DNA of 64,000 nt from Euryodendron excelsum (taxonomy: Eukaryota > Streptophyta > Magnoliopsida > Ericales > Pentaphylacaceae). Positions 10,921 to 22,800 of this stretch are shown in pieces. Both the position numbers and the translations under genes were made by a program. The notes beneath the pieces are model-generated. The model made no database searches and was not told the DNA's origin. It saw only the letters and a program-made list of their open reading frames with translations. Location of the stretch: positions 30,837,501 to 30,901,500 of the forward strand of contig CM065397.1 in NCBI GenBank assembly GCA_033060915.1. Reading direction: 5' to 3'. Within the stretch, counting starts at the first letter, position 1; every line of letters starts with the position of its first letter.

Positions 10921-11441
10921 AAACATTGTTTTTCAAAGTGGATAGGGTTGAACTATAGTTAATTAAAGACTCTCATAGGTAAATCTAGGGTAGATTGACA
11001 TGTAGGTACCGAAAGGGCGGGGTAGGGTGATAGCTTAGTGCGTCTTCCCTACACGTAACCAACCTCCGAACCTAAGATCACTGTTTTCAAAGACCAAACG
11101 GAGTTATTTTTCAAAAAAGGGCTAAATGTTTTCCAAAGGTTGCCAAACAACCTGTTTTCTTAAAAACCCTCTCTTGAGGAGATGCTTTCAAAATTGTTTT
11201 TCAAAAACCCTAAGTGTAGTCTTCGGATTATTCTTAGTTTTTAGGTGACCTAACTCACCTTAATCAAGTTAGGTGGTGACTCCGAGTCTTTTTCAAAAAG
11301 CCCTTTATTCAAACCAATTTTTCAATTCAAACCTAGTCGCACTCATTCTTTTAGGAGGGTGAGTTCTAACGAGAGAGTACAGCATTTTTCCCGCTTGGGT
11401 GAGTATTCCTCGAGCGCGAAAAATCTGGGCGCGACACAGAA

Positions 11442-11826
11442 TTGATTGGCTTTACTAATTATACATCCACATATGCTGTAATATAACAACATATAAGTTA
11501 ATTTGAATAATCATATAAATTCAATTTCTAAACCAATCAAATCGCAACATGCATTATTCAAATATTAAAAAACATCAAAATTTTGAAAACAAGATATTAA
11601 GAGTTTGAAAAGCAAAAATCTCCCAATGTATTGCTATAATATATGGTACAGATAGATATGTTAGAAGGGTAGCACGCACTATGTATGTATGTTATAGTAC
11701 AACCAATCACTTTCTCTACCACTTTTTAGAAGTTAAAAAAAATAAGTGATTAAGTGGTTTGTGGGTTGTGTAAGCAAACAAAAAATGGGAAGGTGGGCTA
11801 TGTGTGTGCTATTACTATTTTATTTT
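11442..11826. other. AT-rich spacer between LTRs A and B
   Basis: No gene or repeat of note is seen. This is probably a remnant of older DNA into which LTRs A and B inserted. Confidence 0.5.
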
Positions 11827-14573
11827 TGTAAGTACCCCATTTTTTTCTGCTCGATAATTCTCAATTAAAATAGTTAAAATGCCTTTTGGCATTTCATTGT
11901 GCCTTTAGGCATTACAAGCTCTTCAAAACTGAGCGGTCTTTGAAACCAACTGCCGACTCCGTCGGAGTGATGGAAGCACTCACAAATCATTGAGACTGTT
12001 AAGAGTGAAAGAAACACTCATAGACCCTAGTGGACCTTCAAAGGTCAGTATCGACGCCCTATGGGCAGCCTAGATGTTAAAATGACCGATTTTCCTATCG
12101 ACAATGGCATGTTTATCAAAGGATAAGCTACCTTTGGAAACCAACTCGCCACCACCGGAGTAAGGGAAGCACTCACAAACCTTGAACGGTTCACTTCCAT
12201 CACCTGCTAGCCCTGTTGGCGTAGAATGTTCGTTATGCCTCTTAGCATTAGGTAGCTTCCTAAGGTTAGGTGATCTTTGGAACCAATCGGCAAAATCATC
12301 AGAGTGTTGAAAACACTCACAAACTAACAAGCCGTCAGAGAGGTGAAAACACTCACAAACAGGTCAACACAAGCACACCGCAAACAACCAGTGTCAAAAG
12401 ACCGACATGCCTTTAGGTCGTGGCACGTTTATCGAAGGTGAGATACTTATGTAAACCAACTCGTTGCAACTATTGGAGTGACAGAAGCACTAGTAAACCT
12501 AGGTCAACACATGTGCCCGCTAGCACCGACCGATGAAAAATGACTATTTTACCCCTATGCAGCACGTCTTTCGAGAAAGTTTAAACCCTTAAAAATGGTA
12601 AGATCACCCTCAATACTTTCTTTAGACAGTCCAGCATATTCAAAATGTCGTTTGATTTAACTCTAGTCTCATTTCGATGACTTCCTTTAGACGGTCCAGC
12701 ATATTCAAAATGTCGTTCGATTCAACTCCGGTCTCATTCCGGCGACTTTCGGTCAGGATTACCATTTTGTCCCTAAGCAAGGTACGTCTTTTAAAAAAGA
12801 CAAATCCCTCAAGATGGTAAGGCTAGCCCCAATACTGTCTCTAGACAGTTCGGCATGTTCAATATTCCATTTAAACCAACTCTAGTCCCATTCCAAAAAA
12901 TTCTGGTCAAAATGACTATTTTACCCCTACAAGCCCTAGCGTATTTTCAAGACCACACTAGCTTTGGGAACTAAACTAGCCCCATTGAGTCACTACGGTA
13001 AGGATTCCTTAACCTTTCAAAGCGGGTCCTTTTGCTCAATAAACCCTTTAATCAATAAAAGCTTTAAGAAGCATGTCATATACGCTTCTCCAAAGCTAAC
13101 TTTTTCTTCACTTCCCTAATTATAATGCACCGTCAAACGATTAATGAAATGAGCAAATTAGGAAATTCCCAAAAGATTGAGCCATAGGCTTTCCATTGGT
13201 ACAATTCGATCATTAAAAATCACCTGAAGGTAATGATCAAACGGTTTCAAGAAAGGCGCTTTCAAAAACTTACAACGCTTCCCATTTCTTGTTTTAAATC
13301 CCGATTCTATGATTCTAATGCACCATCAAACGGTTATCAAAATGCAAAAAATAGGAAATTCCCAAAAGCTTTGCCAAAGGGCTTTCCATCGGTACGGTTC
13401 GATCAAGAAGATCGCTTCCCGAATGATCATATAGGTCAAAGACGTCCTTTTAGGAAATCAATGTAGCATCTTTAGATGCTTCTAAAAGCTTACTTTTAAG
13501 CTTGCTTCCCAAGACATTATCTCCACCAACCGAGAGTACTTGAAGCTCCCAATTTACACCAAGTCAAAGGGAAACATCAGGAGAACATGGCTAAGGGGCC
13601 AGATTCCCCTGGATCATCCCTGGATGGCACGAATATCAAGAAAAAGCAAGTATGAGAGTTCTCAACATGGAAGCGTGTGTTACATGTGTCCATATTTTGA
13701 TCATATCGAGACAAAAACTTAGATTGTTGCCCAAATTAGTTGGCACTCTCTAATAAGCCAGACCTGAACGCACAAAAGAGGTGCATCCAAGCAAATCCCC
13801 CCCCCCCCCCCCTAAAAAAAAAATTTAATAGACAAAAATTGTAAAGAAATTCTACAAAAATCAATTCAGAAAATCCAAAAATACATACAAGTCTCCAAAA
13901 CTTCAAGTCCTTTGAAGATTAACTCTCCATTTAAAGCTTTAAGGTCCAACAATGGTGGATTGAAGACCAAGGTAAAACTATACGTTAAATTCAAGTCTTC
14001 TTTAAGTTAAATTCAAGTCTTCACTACTCTCTCTTCTCTCCTCTAAAGCTCACTCGAGCTCTTCTCTTTGTTACCCCCATTTTCTACCCTCCTTTCTTTG
14101 CATGCTTGAAATAAGAGAGCTTGTTAGTCACGCCTAGACGAAAGCTTACAAGACCCATAGTACTCGGGGATGTCTTGCAGGTCTAGTTACAGATGGTATA
14201 GCTTTGAAACTCCTTGCAATGTGGTGAAGCCCACCCTTGTATGTTTATGCCCTTCATGTTGTTCATACATACTTGATATCTTTAACATTATGCTCATTTC
14301 ATGTCTTCAAAATGATTTTCAAAAGGTTCTAAACCTTTCTTCAAAAGCCCTCTAGGGTTGTTTTCAAAAGTTTCTATACTCTTCACTTCAAAAGGTTTAT
14401 AAAACTTTTCGTAAATCTCTTTAGAAAACTCTTTCTAGTCCTTATCTCTTTTATGATGTATCTTCAAAATGGACACTAAGACCCTAGGTTATACTCTCTC
14501 GAGTTGTGTCAAAATGGTTTTTACAAAACAACACTCTCTTGAGTGGATTTCCAAGTATGTCACATAAAATCAT

Positions 14574-16375
14574 TGATTGCTCCAGAAAAGTGCTAGAAGA
14601 CTCCCAAGCGTATGGATGCGATGTAGTAAATAACTCAGTGAAGTTCGAGGTCAATCCACAGCGAAGTAGTTTGGCACTGTAGTAAGAACTAGGATTTGAA
14701 TATAAAGGTGGTGAAACTATACGAAAAACCCTTCAATAGCAACCAGAAAAAAAAATTTTGTTTGTTTGGTTTGATGTTGAAGAATTACGCTAAAGTAATA
14801 AAAGTATAACAAACTAATGAATTTGAATCAATAAAAAGAAATTTTGGCATTAGTTGATCCAATTGATTGTTGTTTGGGTATCTTCTTCATAGTAATTATT
14901 ATCTCGATTCAATATCAATGACAGTGCTATTGAATCAAAAGATTTTGACTATAAAAAACTATTTAAGATTCTATTCACTTCTCTTAGAGTATGAAAAATA
15001 GATTTTAGACTCTATATCAAGGATTCAAGTAATACTCATCCCAAATCAAGTTTGTGTATGAATACTTAGGAATATGATCACAAACTCCTGGTTTCAAAAG
15101 AAACTGAGAAGAGAATGAATCTTGGGTTTGAAGGATTAAAACATGTAAGAACAATATTACTTTGAAGAGTTCTCCCTTAATCAATCAATCTTCACAACTT
15201 ACGCCAAGGAAGAGATTAGCTACTCATAACCATTATAGAATGCATAAAACTTGTATTGAATGCTTGTGCTGATTGAAAGAACATAAAATATTGAATATAA
15301 AACTTGAATCCAATTATTATACTTAGCATGGATGAATCCACTCAGCAACGCCAGTCGAACGATTCCCATGCCGCTGGCTCGAGTGGTGGCAATGGCGCCG
15401 AGACCCCAGGTGCCATACCACGATTAGATCGAAAATGAGGGGAACAATGAACCTAACTGCAAATCCTATGTGGGTGAGGGACAGGCTTAAGAAACTATTT
15501 GACTACCACACCATTCTTGTTGCAAAGGAAAGCCATTTCGAAAGCAGCTAGCCTCATACCTGGCATCAGAACCAACCATAAAGTAAGGATTAGCAAGACA
15601 AAGCCTGGACATAGAAGCGAGGTATACATATGGCACGAGACACGGGTTACGAAACCATAGTCAGAATTCACTCAACTTCATTCGATTAGGGACACTAGCT
15701 ACTCTGGATTTGTGGCGGGAGGCAGGAGACTCCGTCTATACCACAGCTTGAGACGAGACCCGGGAGGCAGCGAGCGTAGTTTACGGGGCGGGAGTCATAG
15801 TTCCAATAGCGAAGGAATTAGAACTATTGAAACCTATTATATACATCTCTTGTGAGGCTGATTAAGTAACCCCCCTCAATATCTGCTAACGTTGAAGACG
15901 ATTTTTTTAAATTATACTTTTTCTCCCAACGTATCGGCTTGTAAACCATGGGAAGATTGAGTTTAATAAGAATGAGGCTCCAGTCAAAATTGCTCTATGG
16001 TTTTTGCATGAAAATGCTCTAAAAAGACCTAAAATTCATAATTCTAAAGTTCTCTAACTAACTCTAACTCAAGAGAACTCTAATGTGCTTAAAAAGGCAT
16101 CTATCATTGGGCTGCAAGGATTCTAGTACACGTCGGGCCGTTCGAAAGGGCTGGGTTGGGCCGTTCGGACAAGCAGTGACCATTGAAGGATTTTACTCCT
16201 CCTTTTGCATTGACTCTGTTCGGGTCCTTTTTGCTCCATATTAATCCAAAAATCTAAAAAAGTAAATAAAATAACAATACTAACAAAAATCAATTAAACT
16301 ATCAAATAATTAACTAATATAGGGCTAACAAAATACAATTTAAAGATATATGAATTCACTTTTACAGTGTAATCA
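14574..16375. mobile_element. Nested solo LTR (1,802 bp) inside LTR B
   Basis: The ends are complementary, TGATT at 14574 and AATCA at 16375. The host sequence is duplicated exactly on both sides (ATCAT, 14569-14573 and 16376-16380). Joining the flanks restores the local host phrase seen again near 16450. No primer-binding site or coding domain is visible, so it is a solo LTR or a very small non-autonomous element. A TTCGAA-type motif pair lies at about 16136-16172. A GC-richer segment (15345-15850) has a different texture. Confidence 0.8.
15345..15850. other. GC-richer segment of possible foreign (organellar?) origin
   Basis: About 500 bp, clearly richer in G and C and free of simple repeats, sits inside an otherwise AT-rich LTR. 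It has no long reading frame and I do not recognise a gene. The texture recalls plant mitochondrial intergenic or intron DNA, but this is an impression only. Confidence 0.3.
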
Positions 16376-17477
16376 ATCATAAGCTCACTTAAGTTGTGTT
16401 CAAAATGGTTTTGCATAAAATCACACTCTCTTAAATGGTTTTCAAAGTGTTTTACATAAAATCATAAGCTCACTTGAGTTGTGTTCAAAATGGTTTTACA
16501 TAAAATGACACTCTTTTAAGTGGTTTTCAAAGTGTATTACATAAAATCGTAAAATTTTCACATAAAATCAGTCTTCAAAAGTCATCTTTAAAGTTTTGTA
16601 CAAAAAATGACACTTTCTAGGCCTTCCAAAACCACTAAGTTCAAAATCCGAGTTGAAAACCTGGCTTGAAAACCCCTAGGTAAAAAAACCCTTGTTGAAA
16701 ATCGCCTTTTAAAATCACTAGGTTTAAAACCCTAGGTGAAAACCACTAAGTTCCAAGACCCTAGTTACTCTCTCTAGGTTCTAAAACCATGTTTCTCTCT
16801 CTATGTTCCAAAACCCTAGTTCCTCTCTCTAGGTACCAAAACCCTAGTTCCTCTCTCTAGGTTCCAAAACCCTAATTTCTCTTTCTAAGTTTCTAAAACC
16901 CTAGTTTCTCTCTCAAGATTTTGAAAATCGTAGTTTATCTCTTTAGGTTCCAAAGCACTGGTTTTCCTAACTTTAGGTTAGCCAAAACCCTAGTTAGTAA
17001 ACCCTAGGTCAATCTAACCATAGTTAGTCAACCCTAGGTCAACTTAACCATAGTCTCCCTAATCTTAGTTAGCCAAACATTGGTTATCCAAACCTAAGTT
17101 GCTAAACCACAAGTCTTTAACTCTAAGCATGTTTTAAATTCAAAAACCATTTTCAAATTAATTTTCCAAAAACTCCAATTCACTTGGGTATTTTATAAAT
17201 ATTTCAATGATCCTTTTCAAGACCAGGCATTTTGCTTCAATAAACTCTTCAATACCATCCAAATTATTATCAAAAGTTCTCTTGAACTTGTCTTAACCAA
17301 AAAAATGGCTAGAAGCTTTATATTTTCAAAAAGGTCATTTCACAAAAGTGAGATAACGTTGGTGACCTCCTTGGTTCAACACAAGAGTTCAAAGCCCTAA
17401 AAGTTTTCAAAATACCAAAGGAAGTTTCTAACCCTTTTGTTAAAAGTATTTTCTAAAAATCATAACCCCGAGAGAGG

Positions 17478-17709
17478 TTTGTCAATCCTATGACTAGTCT
17501 CTAGAAGGGTGATGAAATATAAAAACATACCATTTACGTGGCAAAGAAAAATGATTTCAAAACCCTTCAAGAAAAGTTAACAAGAGTTCTTAGTTTGTCA
17601 ATCCTATGACTAGTCTCTAGAAGGGTGATGAAATATAAAAACATACCATTTAGGTGGTAAAGACAAATGATTTCAAAACCCTTCAAGAAAAGTTAACAAG
17701 AGTTCTTAG
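17478..17709 (+). repeat. Recent 116-bp tandem duplication in LTR B
   Basis: Two adjacent copies starting about 116 bp apart (the phrase GTCAATCCTATGACTAGTC at 17481 and 17597) differ at only a few positions, so the duplication postdates most decay in this LTR. Confidence 0.8.
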
Positions 17710-18394
17710 TTTATTCCATTTTAAAACTTTCTCGAGTTCATTTCAAAAAATACTTGCAAAAACTCTCTTGAGCTAGTTTCAAAAAAAAAAAAAACTTTCA
17801 AAAACTCTCTTGAGTCTATTCCAAAAACCTTTCCAAAACTCATTTAAAACTTTCTATTTTCAAAATTCTTTCAAAAAATAAGCATCATGCATCATTCATT
17901 CTCAAAGTGATGATAAGACCCCGTTTTCAAAATTATATAACTGAATATTAAGTAACCAGAGATTAGTGAGTGAATTGACATGCATGTATTGATTATCGGG
18001 GGTAGGGTGATGATGATCTTAGGATATTGTTCCTCCACGTAACCAACCCCCAAATTATAGATTTTTGATGCAAAGACCAAGATGGAGTCACATTTCAAAA
18101 GGGATTTCAAACATTTTCAAAAGGTTGCAAAAACCTTATTTTTCAAAACTTTTTCTAGAAAGCATTTTAAAAAAAACTTAAGTTTGATATTCGGATTATA
18201 CTTAGTTTTAGATGACTTATCACACCTTCAATTATGTTAGATGATGACTCCAAACTTTTTCAAAAAGCCCTTATAAAATCAATTTTCAAGATCAAACTCC
18301 CGTCGCACTTGTCATTTTCTAAGGGAAAGTTCTATTAGAGGTATTAAATTTTTCTGAGCCAAGAGACGCTTGGTGCGAAAATCGGGGCGCGACA

Positions 18395-19849
18395 ATTCTT
18401 GAAGTTATAAGATTTATGCAATAATTTTTTTATACATTTTAAAACAATTTGAAAAGATTAAATAATGTGATAGATGCTCCCAAACCCTCAAATGTTGGCT
18501 TTATATAGGACTGAGTTAGGAATAATCTTGTACCTGTATCTTGAGTTGTGAAGAGTTTTTAAAGAGAAAAATATATAAATTAATTACTAGAGAGAGAGAG
18601 AGAGAGAGAGAAAGATGGGAGGAGGAAGAGAAACTCTTTCAAATTTGGGAACACGTTGCCAACACCCTGAATGCAATCAACTTGATTGCATCCCTTTTAA
18701 ATGTGGTTCATGTTGGAAGATAAATTAAAAAAATTAGATTTTTATTCTTCAAAAAATTTAGTTATGTTCTCAATTCTTCATTATTATATCTTTACGTTTC
18801 GATTTTGTTTTACTATTACGTAAGATTCCAACAATCTGAGTTGGAGGAAATTCCTTTCCAATAAAAAAATTAGTCAAAAAAAAAGGATATTTAGGAGAAA
18901 AATAGGCATAAAAATATGAGTAGCTAGTAAAATTCAGATAGTAAGAATAAAAATAATTATTTCGCATTTTCTATTAAACCCATCATCCAACAAACTGACG
19001 ACTATGACAAGAGAAGTCACTATAATTTCATTTCAATAAATATTAATAGGGGTTATTGTAATTTACCCAACAAAATAAAATTTATGAAATAAACTACTAA
19101 ATCATCCTTACTACTACCAAAAGGCATATAAACATCAAATCAAATAAGCATTTCAAAATATTGATAGTCATATTTGATAATGATAAGCATAAATTAAACA
19201 AAATGAATAAACCACTAAACCATCCTTACTGCTAACAAATGGTAAGTTAAAATTGAGATAAAACGTTCTCAAAATACAACTAAAACAGAAATTGTAAGCT
19301 TGTACCATTCAATGATAATTCGTTGGCTCCCCCTTCAACATGTCGACCAAATCTTTTCTTGTAGAGAGAGATTCTAAAGTTAAATAAATATATAAAACTA
19401 AAATACAAAGTTAATTTATAAATCAAAGAACAAGAACTAATCAATGAATTTAATAAATTGAAACTCACCCTAAGATTGCGCTATCAAACTAAAAGTACTA
19501 TATGCATAAGTTTTTAGAAATACATTGTGTAAAATAGTCTCAACACTTCCTCACTTGCGAGTGGGCGGTAAGCCTGATAGTATTGAACAATATTTCTTTA
19601 AAATTCCAAAAAGCCACAAAAATTAATTAAATATGAAGAATTACATTTTTTTTTTTTTTGCAATTATTTATACAAAACTATCTTAATTGCTGGCCTGCAC
19701 TCTAGTCAAAGTTGTAGAGCTCAAAAAGTAAATCTAGATCTCTGGTTTTACCCAAACCATAGCCAACATAAGCTCTTGTATAACCCTTGTCACCAAATTT
19801 TTAAAATCTTTTAAATCTTTTTTGATGTCAGACACCAAATTTAAATCTT
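18395..19849. other. AT-rich stretch without a gene
   Basis: No coding exon, RNA gene or element end was identified. A (GA)n run lies at about 18590-18612. The small frames here are poor in complexity and have no recognisable similarity. Confidence 0.5.
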
Positions 19850-22800
19850 TTAAATCTTTTACAAGAAAGTACCAACTCCTCAATACGGTAAGTCTATCCA
19901 ACCCGACACATCTTGCGAGAAAGTACCAACTCCTCGAGACAGTAAGTCCACCCCTCCAACTGTGCCTTGATAGTTTGATGCCTTTAATTTTTAGTCAAAT
20001 CAACTTCGGACCTGTTCTGGTGATACCCTTATAAAATAACCATTTTGCTCATAGGCATCCATTCTAAGGCCATGTCAACTATGGGAATTAAATTGGCACC
20101 CATTTGGACCTCAGTTAAGCTTAATCAAATCCCTTGATTTGAAACATGCTTAAGCCAATAAAAGTTTCCTGGAGCGTATCCCAAACACTCCGCCAAAGTT
20201 AACTTTTTTTCTGATTTCTTGATTAAAACACACCATCAAACGACTTGAAAAATGTGTAAATCAAAAAATTCTCTAAAGCCTTTCTAGAGTACTTTCCATC
20301 TGTACGGTCGGATCAAGATGATTGCTTCCCAAGGTCCCTGATCGCATGGCTCGAAAATAGCTACTTTGGGAAACCAACGGAGTATCTCACAAACGCTCCC
20401 TCCAAGCTTATTTCTATGCACACTTCCTGAGGTGATATCTTGCATTTGAAAACATCCAAGGCTCCTAGAAGGCACTCAATTCAAGAAAAACTGTAGGGGA
20501 ACATCGTGAATGCAACTGATTTCCTCAGATCTTTCTTGGATAACACAAATATCGAGGCATAGTCAGCATAAAACTTCTTACAATGGAGTGTATGCTATAT
20601 GCGCCCAAATTTTGATTACATCATCCAAAGACTTTACTTGCTACCTAAGATAGGATAGTACAAAGATGCCATGTGGCATCTTATAAGAGGATGAGTCTTG
20701 GCGCATGTAATATATGTGTCAGGGCAAATTTTGGCTAGGCATATGTATTACATGCGTTACATGTGTCCAACCCTGCTTCTTTAGCCTATAAATATTAGGC
20801 CACCTCCAGTTCATTTCAGAGGCGAAAGTTGTAGCAAAACTCTGTCAAAATCACCCCAGAACTCTTAAATTCTCAAAAAAAAAAAAAAACACTAAGCCTC
20901 TCAACAATCCAAGGAAGAAGTCAAGCCTCTTCAAGCTCCAAGCCTTCATTAATGGTAGATTCAAGAAAATCAAGAGCCTAGGTGAGCTTCCATTCACATT
21001 TTTGCATCTCCCTCTCCCTATCTTCTCCTCCTAGTCCACTTGGGCTATTCTTCTCTTTTAATCCCCATCTTCTATTCCCTATTCTTGCATGCTTGAAACA
21101 AGATAACTCTTAGGCCATGCTTAGAGGGAAGCTTGTGAGAGCCACCTATTGGAGGATCTCTAATAAAGCCATCTTAAGCATAGTATAGCCCTTAGAGCCC
21201 CTTACAATGTGGTGTAACCTTAAACCTTATATGACTCATGACTCCCTTCCATTATAATGGTTACTATGTTCATGTATTACATGTGATGGTCATGTTGTCA
21301 TGTTTAAAACCTTTTTCAAGTTTTAATGGTTGCATTTTCAAATGTTCTTCAAAGTTCATGTCAAAATGATTTTCAAAAAGTGTCTCTAAATTGGAGTTTG
21401 TTAAAGTTCAAGCCAAGAACCCTAGATTTTCATGCATTAGGAGCCCCTTCTAAAATCCTTACCCTCCATTTTGCATCATTGCATTTCATTCCTTTAAACT
21501 TGCGTAAAAATGGTTTTCAAAACCATCCTCTTTAAGAGGGGCTTTCAATGATTTTCAAAGTTTTCAAAACAACCCTCCTTAAAGGAGCTTTTCAATGTTT
21601 TGCTCTCTTACGTTTGAGGTTGGAATGGTCCCTATGGAGTCCTCTCTTGAGTAATTTCTCCTAAAATTGACCATAGGAACTCTTACTTGCTAGAGTGGCT
21701 TTTCAACACCCTAAAAGCAGTTTTTCAAAGCTTCCCTTGTCAAAAATGGTTTTCCAAAAGCTCATTCTATTTAGTTTCTACCAAAGTGGTTTTCAAAACT
21801 ACCTATTCTATATTAATTTTTAAAAGTTTTACTCTTTCGAGTTAGTGATTGAAATGGTCCTAATGAAGTCATTTTTGAGTGGTTTCCAAATACCAACCAT
21901 ATGAACCATACACTCCCTTGAGTGGTTTTCAAAACATAAAACTCTTAAGTTGATTTTCCAAAAGTGTTCACATAAAATGATAAGGTTTTCCTTACATGAA
22001 ATCATGATTTTCAGAACATCTTCTTCAAAATATCTTCTCAAAACTCATACATAAAACCATGTTTCCTAGCCCTCCAAAACCACTAAAGTCCAAAACCCTA
22101 ATCCAAAGCCACCTTCCAAAACCCTAGGCTAACTTGACTCTAATTATACCAAACCCAAGTTCAACTTGATCCTAGTAGTCCAAACCCTAGGCTAACTTGA
22201 CCCTAGCTAATGAACCCTAGTTCACCTTAACCCTAGGTTAACCTAACCCCAATTAGCTAACCCTAGGTCACATTAATCCTTGATTAACCTAACCCTAGTT
22301 AGCTAACCCTAGGTCAACCTAACTCTAGTTAGTTAAAGGTCATCCTAACCCTAGTTGCCTTAAACCAAGGTTGGTTGAACTTCAAGACTCCCACTCCAAG
22401 CTCTTTTCAAACCTCTTCAAATTTCAAATGATCTTGTCAAAGCATGTCTTCAAAAACCTCAAATTTCTTAAGTTTACAAAAACCTAATTCAAAATTCTTT
22501 TCAAGTACCTCCATAATCCTTTCAAAAAAAAGGTTTTTAAAAGCTCCCTTAAACTTGTCTTAACCAAACAAGGGTAGACACTCAACCTCCTTTAAGTTCT
22601 TTTCAAAAATATTTTCAAAAATTCACAACCCTAATACAATCCTAATCCTCTCTGGTTAAGGCTTCCAAAGAATAGTGATATATTAAATATAACGTTCAAG
22701 GTTCATATTAGGGTTCCATAACCCTAAGTATTTTTCAAAAATCCTTTTCAAAAATGATTTTCAAGAAGTCACTCTCTCATAGCAATCTTAGTCCTTCCAT

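Larger units (their letters stand above)
6141..11436 (+). mobile_element. Solo long LTR, copy A (5,296 bp), Ty3/gypsy-like
   Basis: It opens TGTAAACACCCCATTTTT and ends GGGCGCGACA, following the TG...CA rule. The five bases before it (CAGAA, 6136-6140) are repeated exactly after it (CAGAA, 11437-11441), so this is one complete insertion unit. No primer-binding site, gag-pol or second LTR is present: it is a solo LTR left by LTR-LTR recombination. In order it holds a hairpin array (6384-7150), about 160-bp repeats (7220-7720), a palindromic motif cluster (7911-8033), a TATA box (8047-8054), a G-poor low-complexity tract (8640-10920), a conserved block (10600-11090) and a palindrome near the end (11342-11363). 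Placement in the TAT/Ogre group rests on the unusual length and is inference. Confidence 0.85.
11827..18394 (+). mobile_element. Long LTR copy B, with a nested solo LTR
   Basis: It opens TGTAAGTACCCCATTTTTTT at 11827 and ends GGGGCGCGACA at 18394. The flanking five bases are ATTTT (left) and ATTCT (right), a target duplication with one mismatch. Removing the nested insertion (14574-16375) and one copy of its target duplication leaves about 4.76 kb, comparable to copy A. It has diverged hairpin units (11960-12350), AAAATGACTATTTT-type cores (12536-12920), a poly-C run at 13797-13812, a G-poor tract and the conserved block near 17960-18070. No coding sequence. Confidence 0.75.

Noticed and set aside
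10659..10962. Three overlapping plus-strand frames rich in Phe, Ser and Asn
   Set aside because: Composition artefact of the G-poor tract: few stop codons and low complexity.
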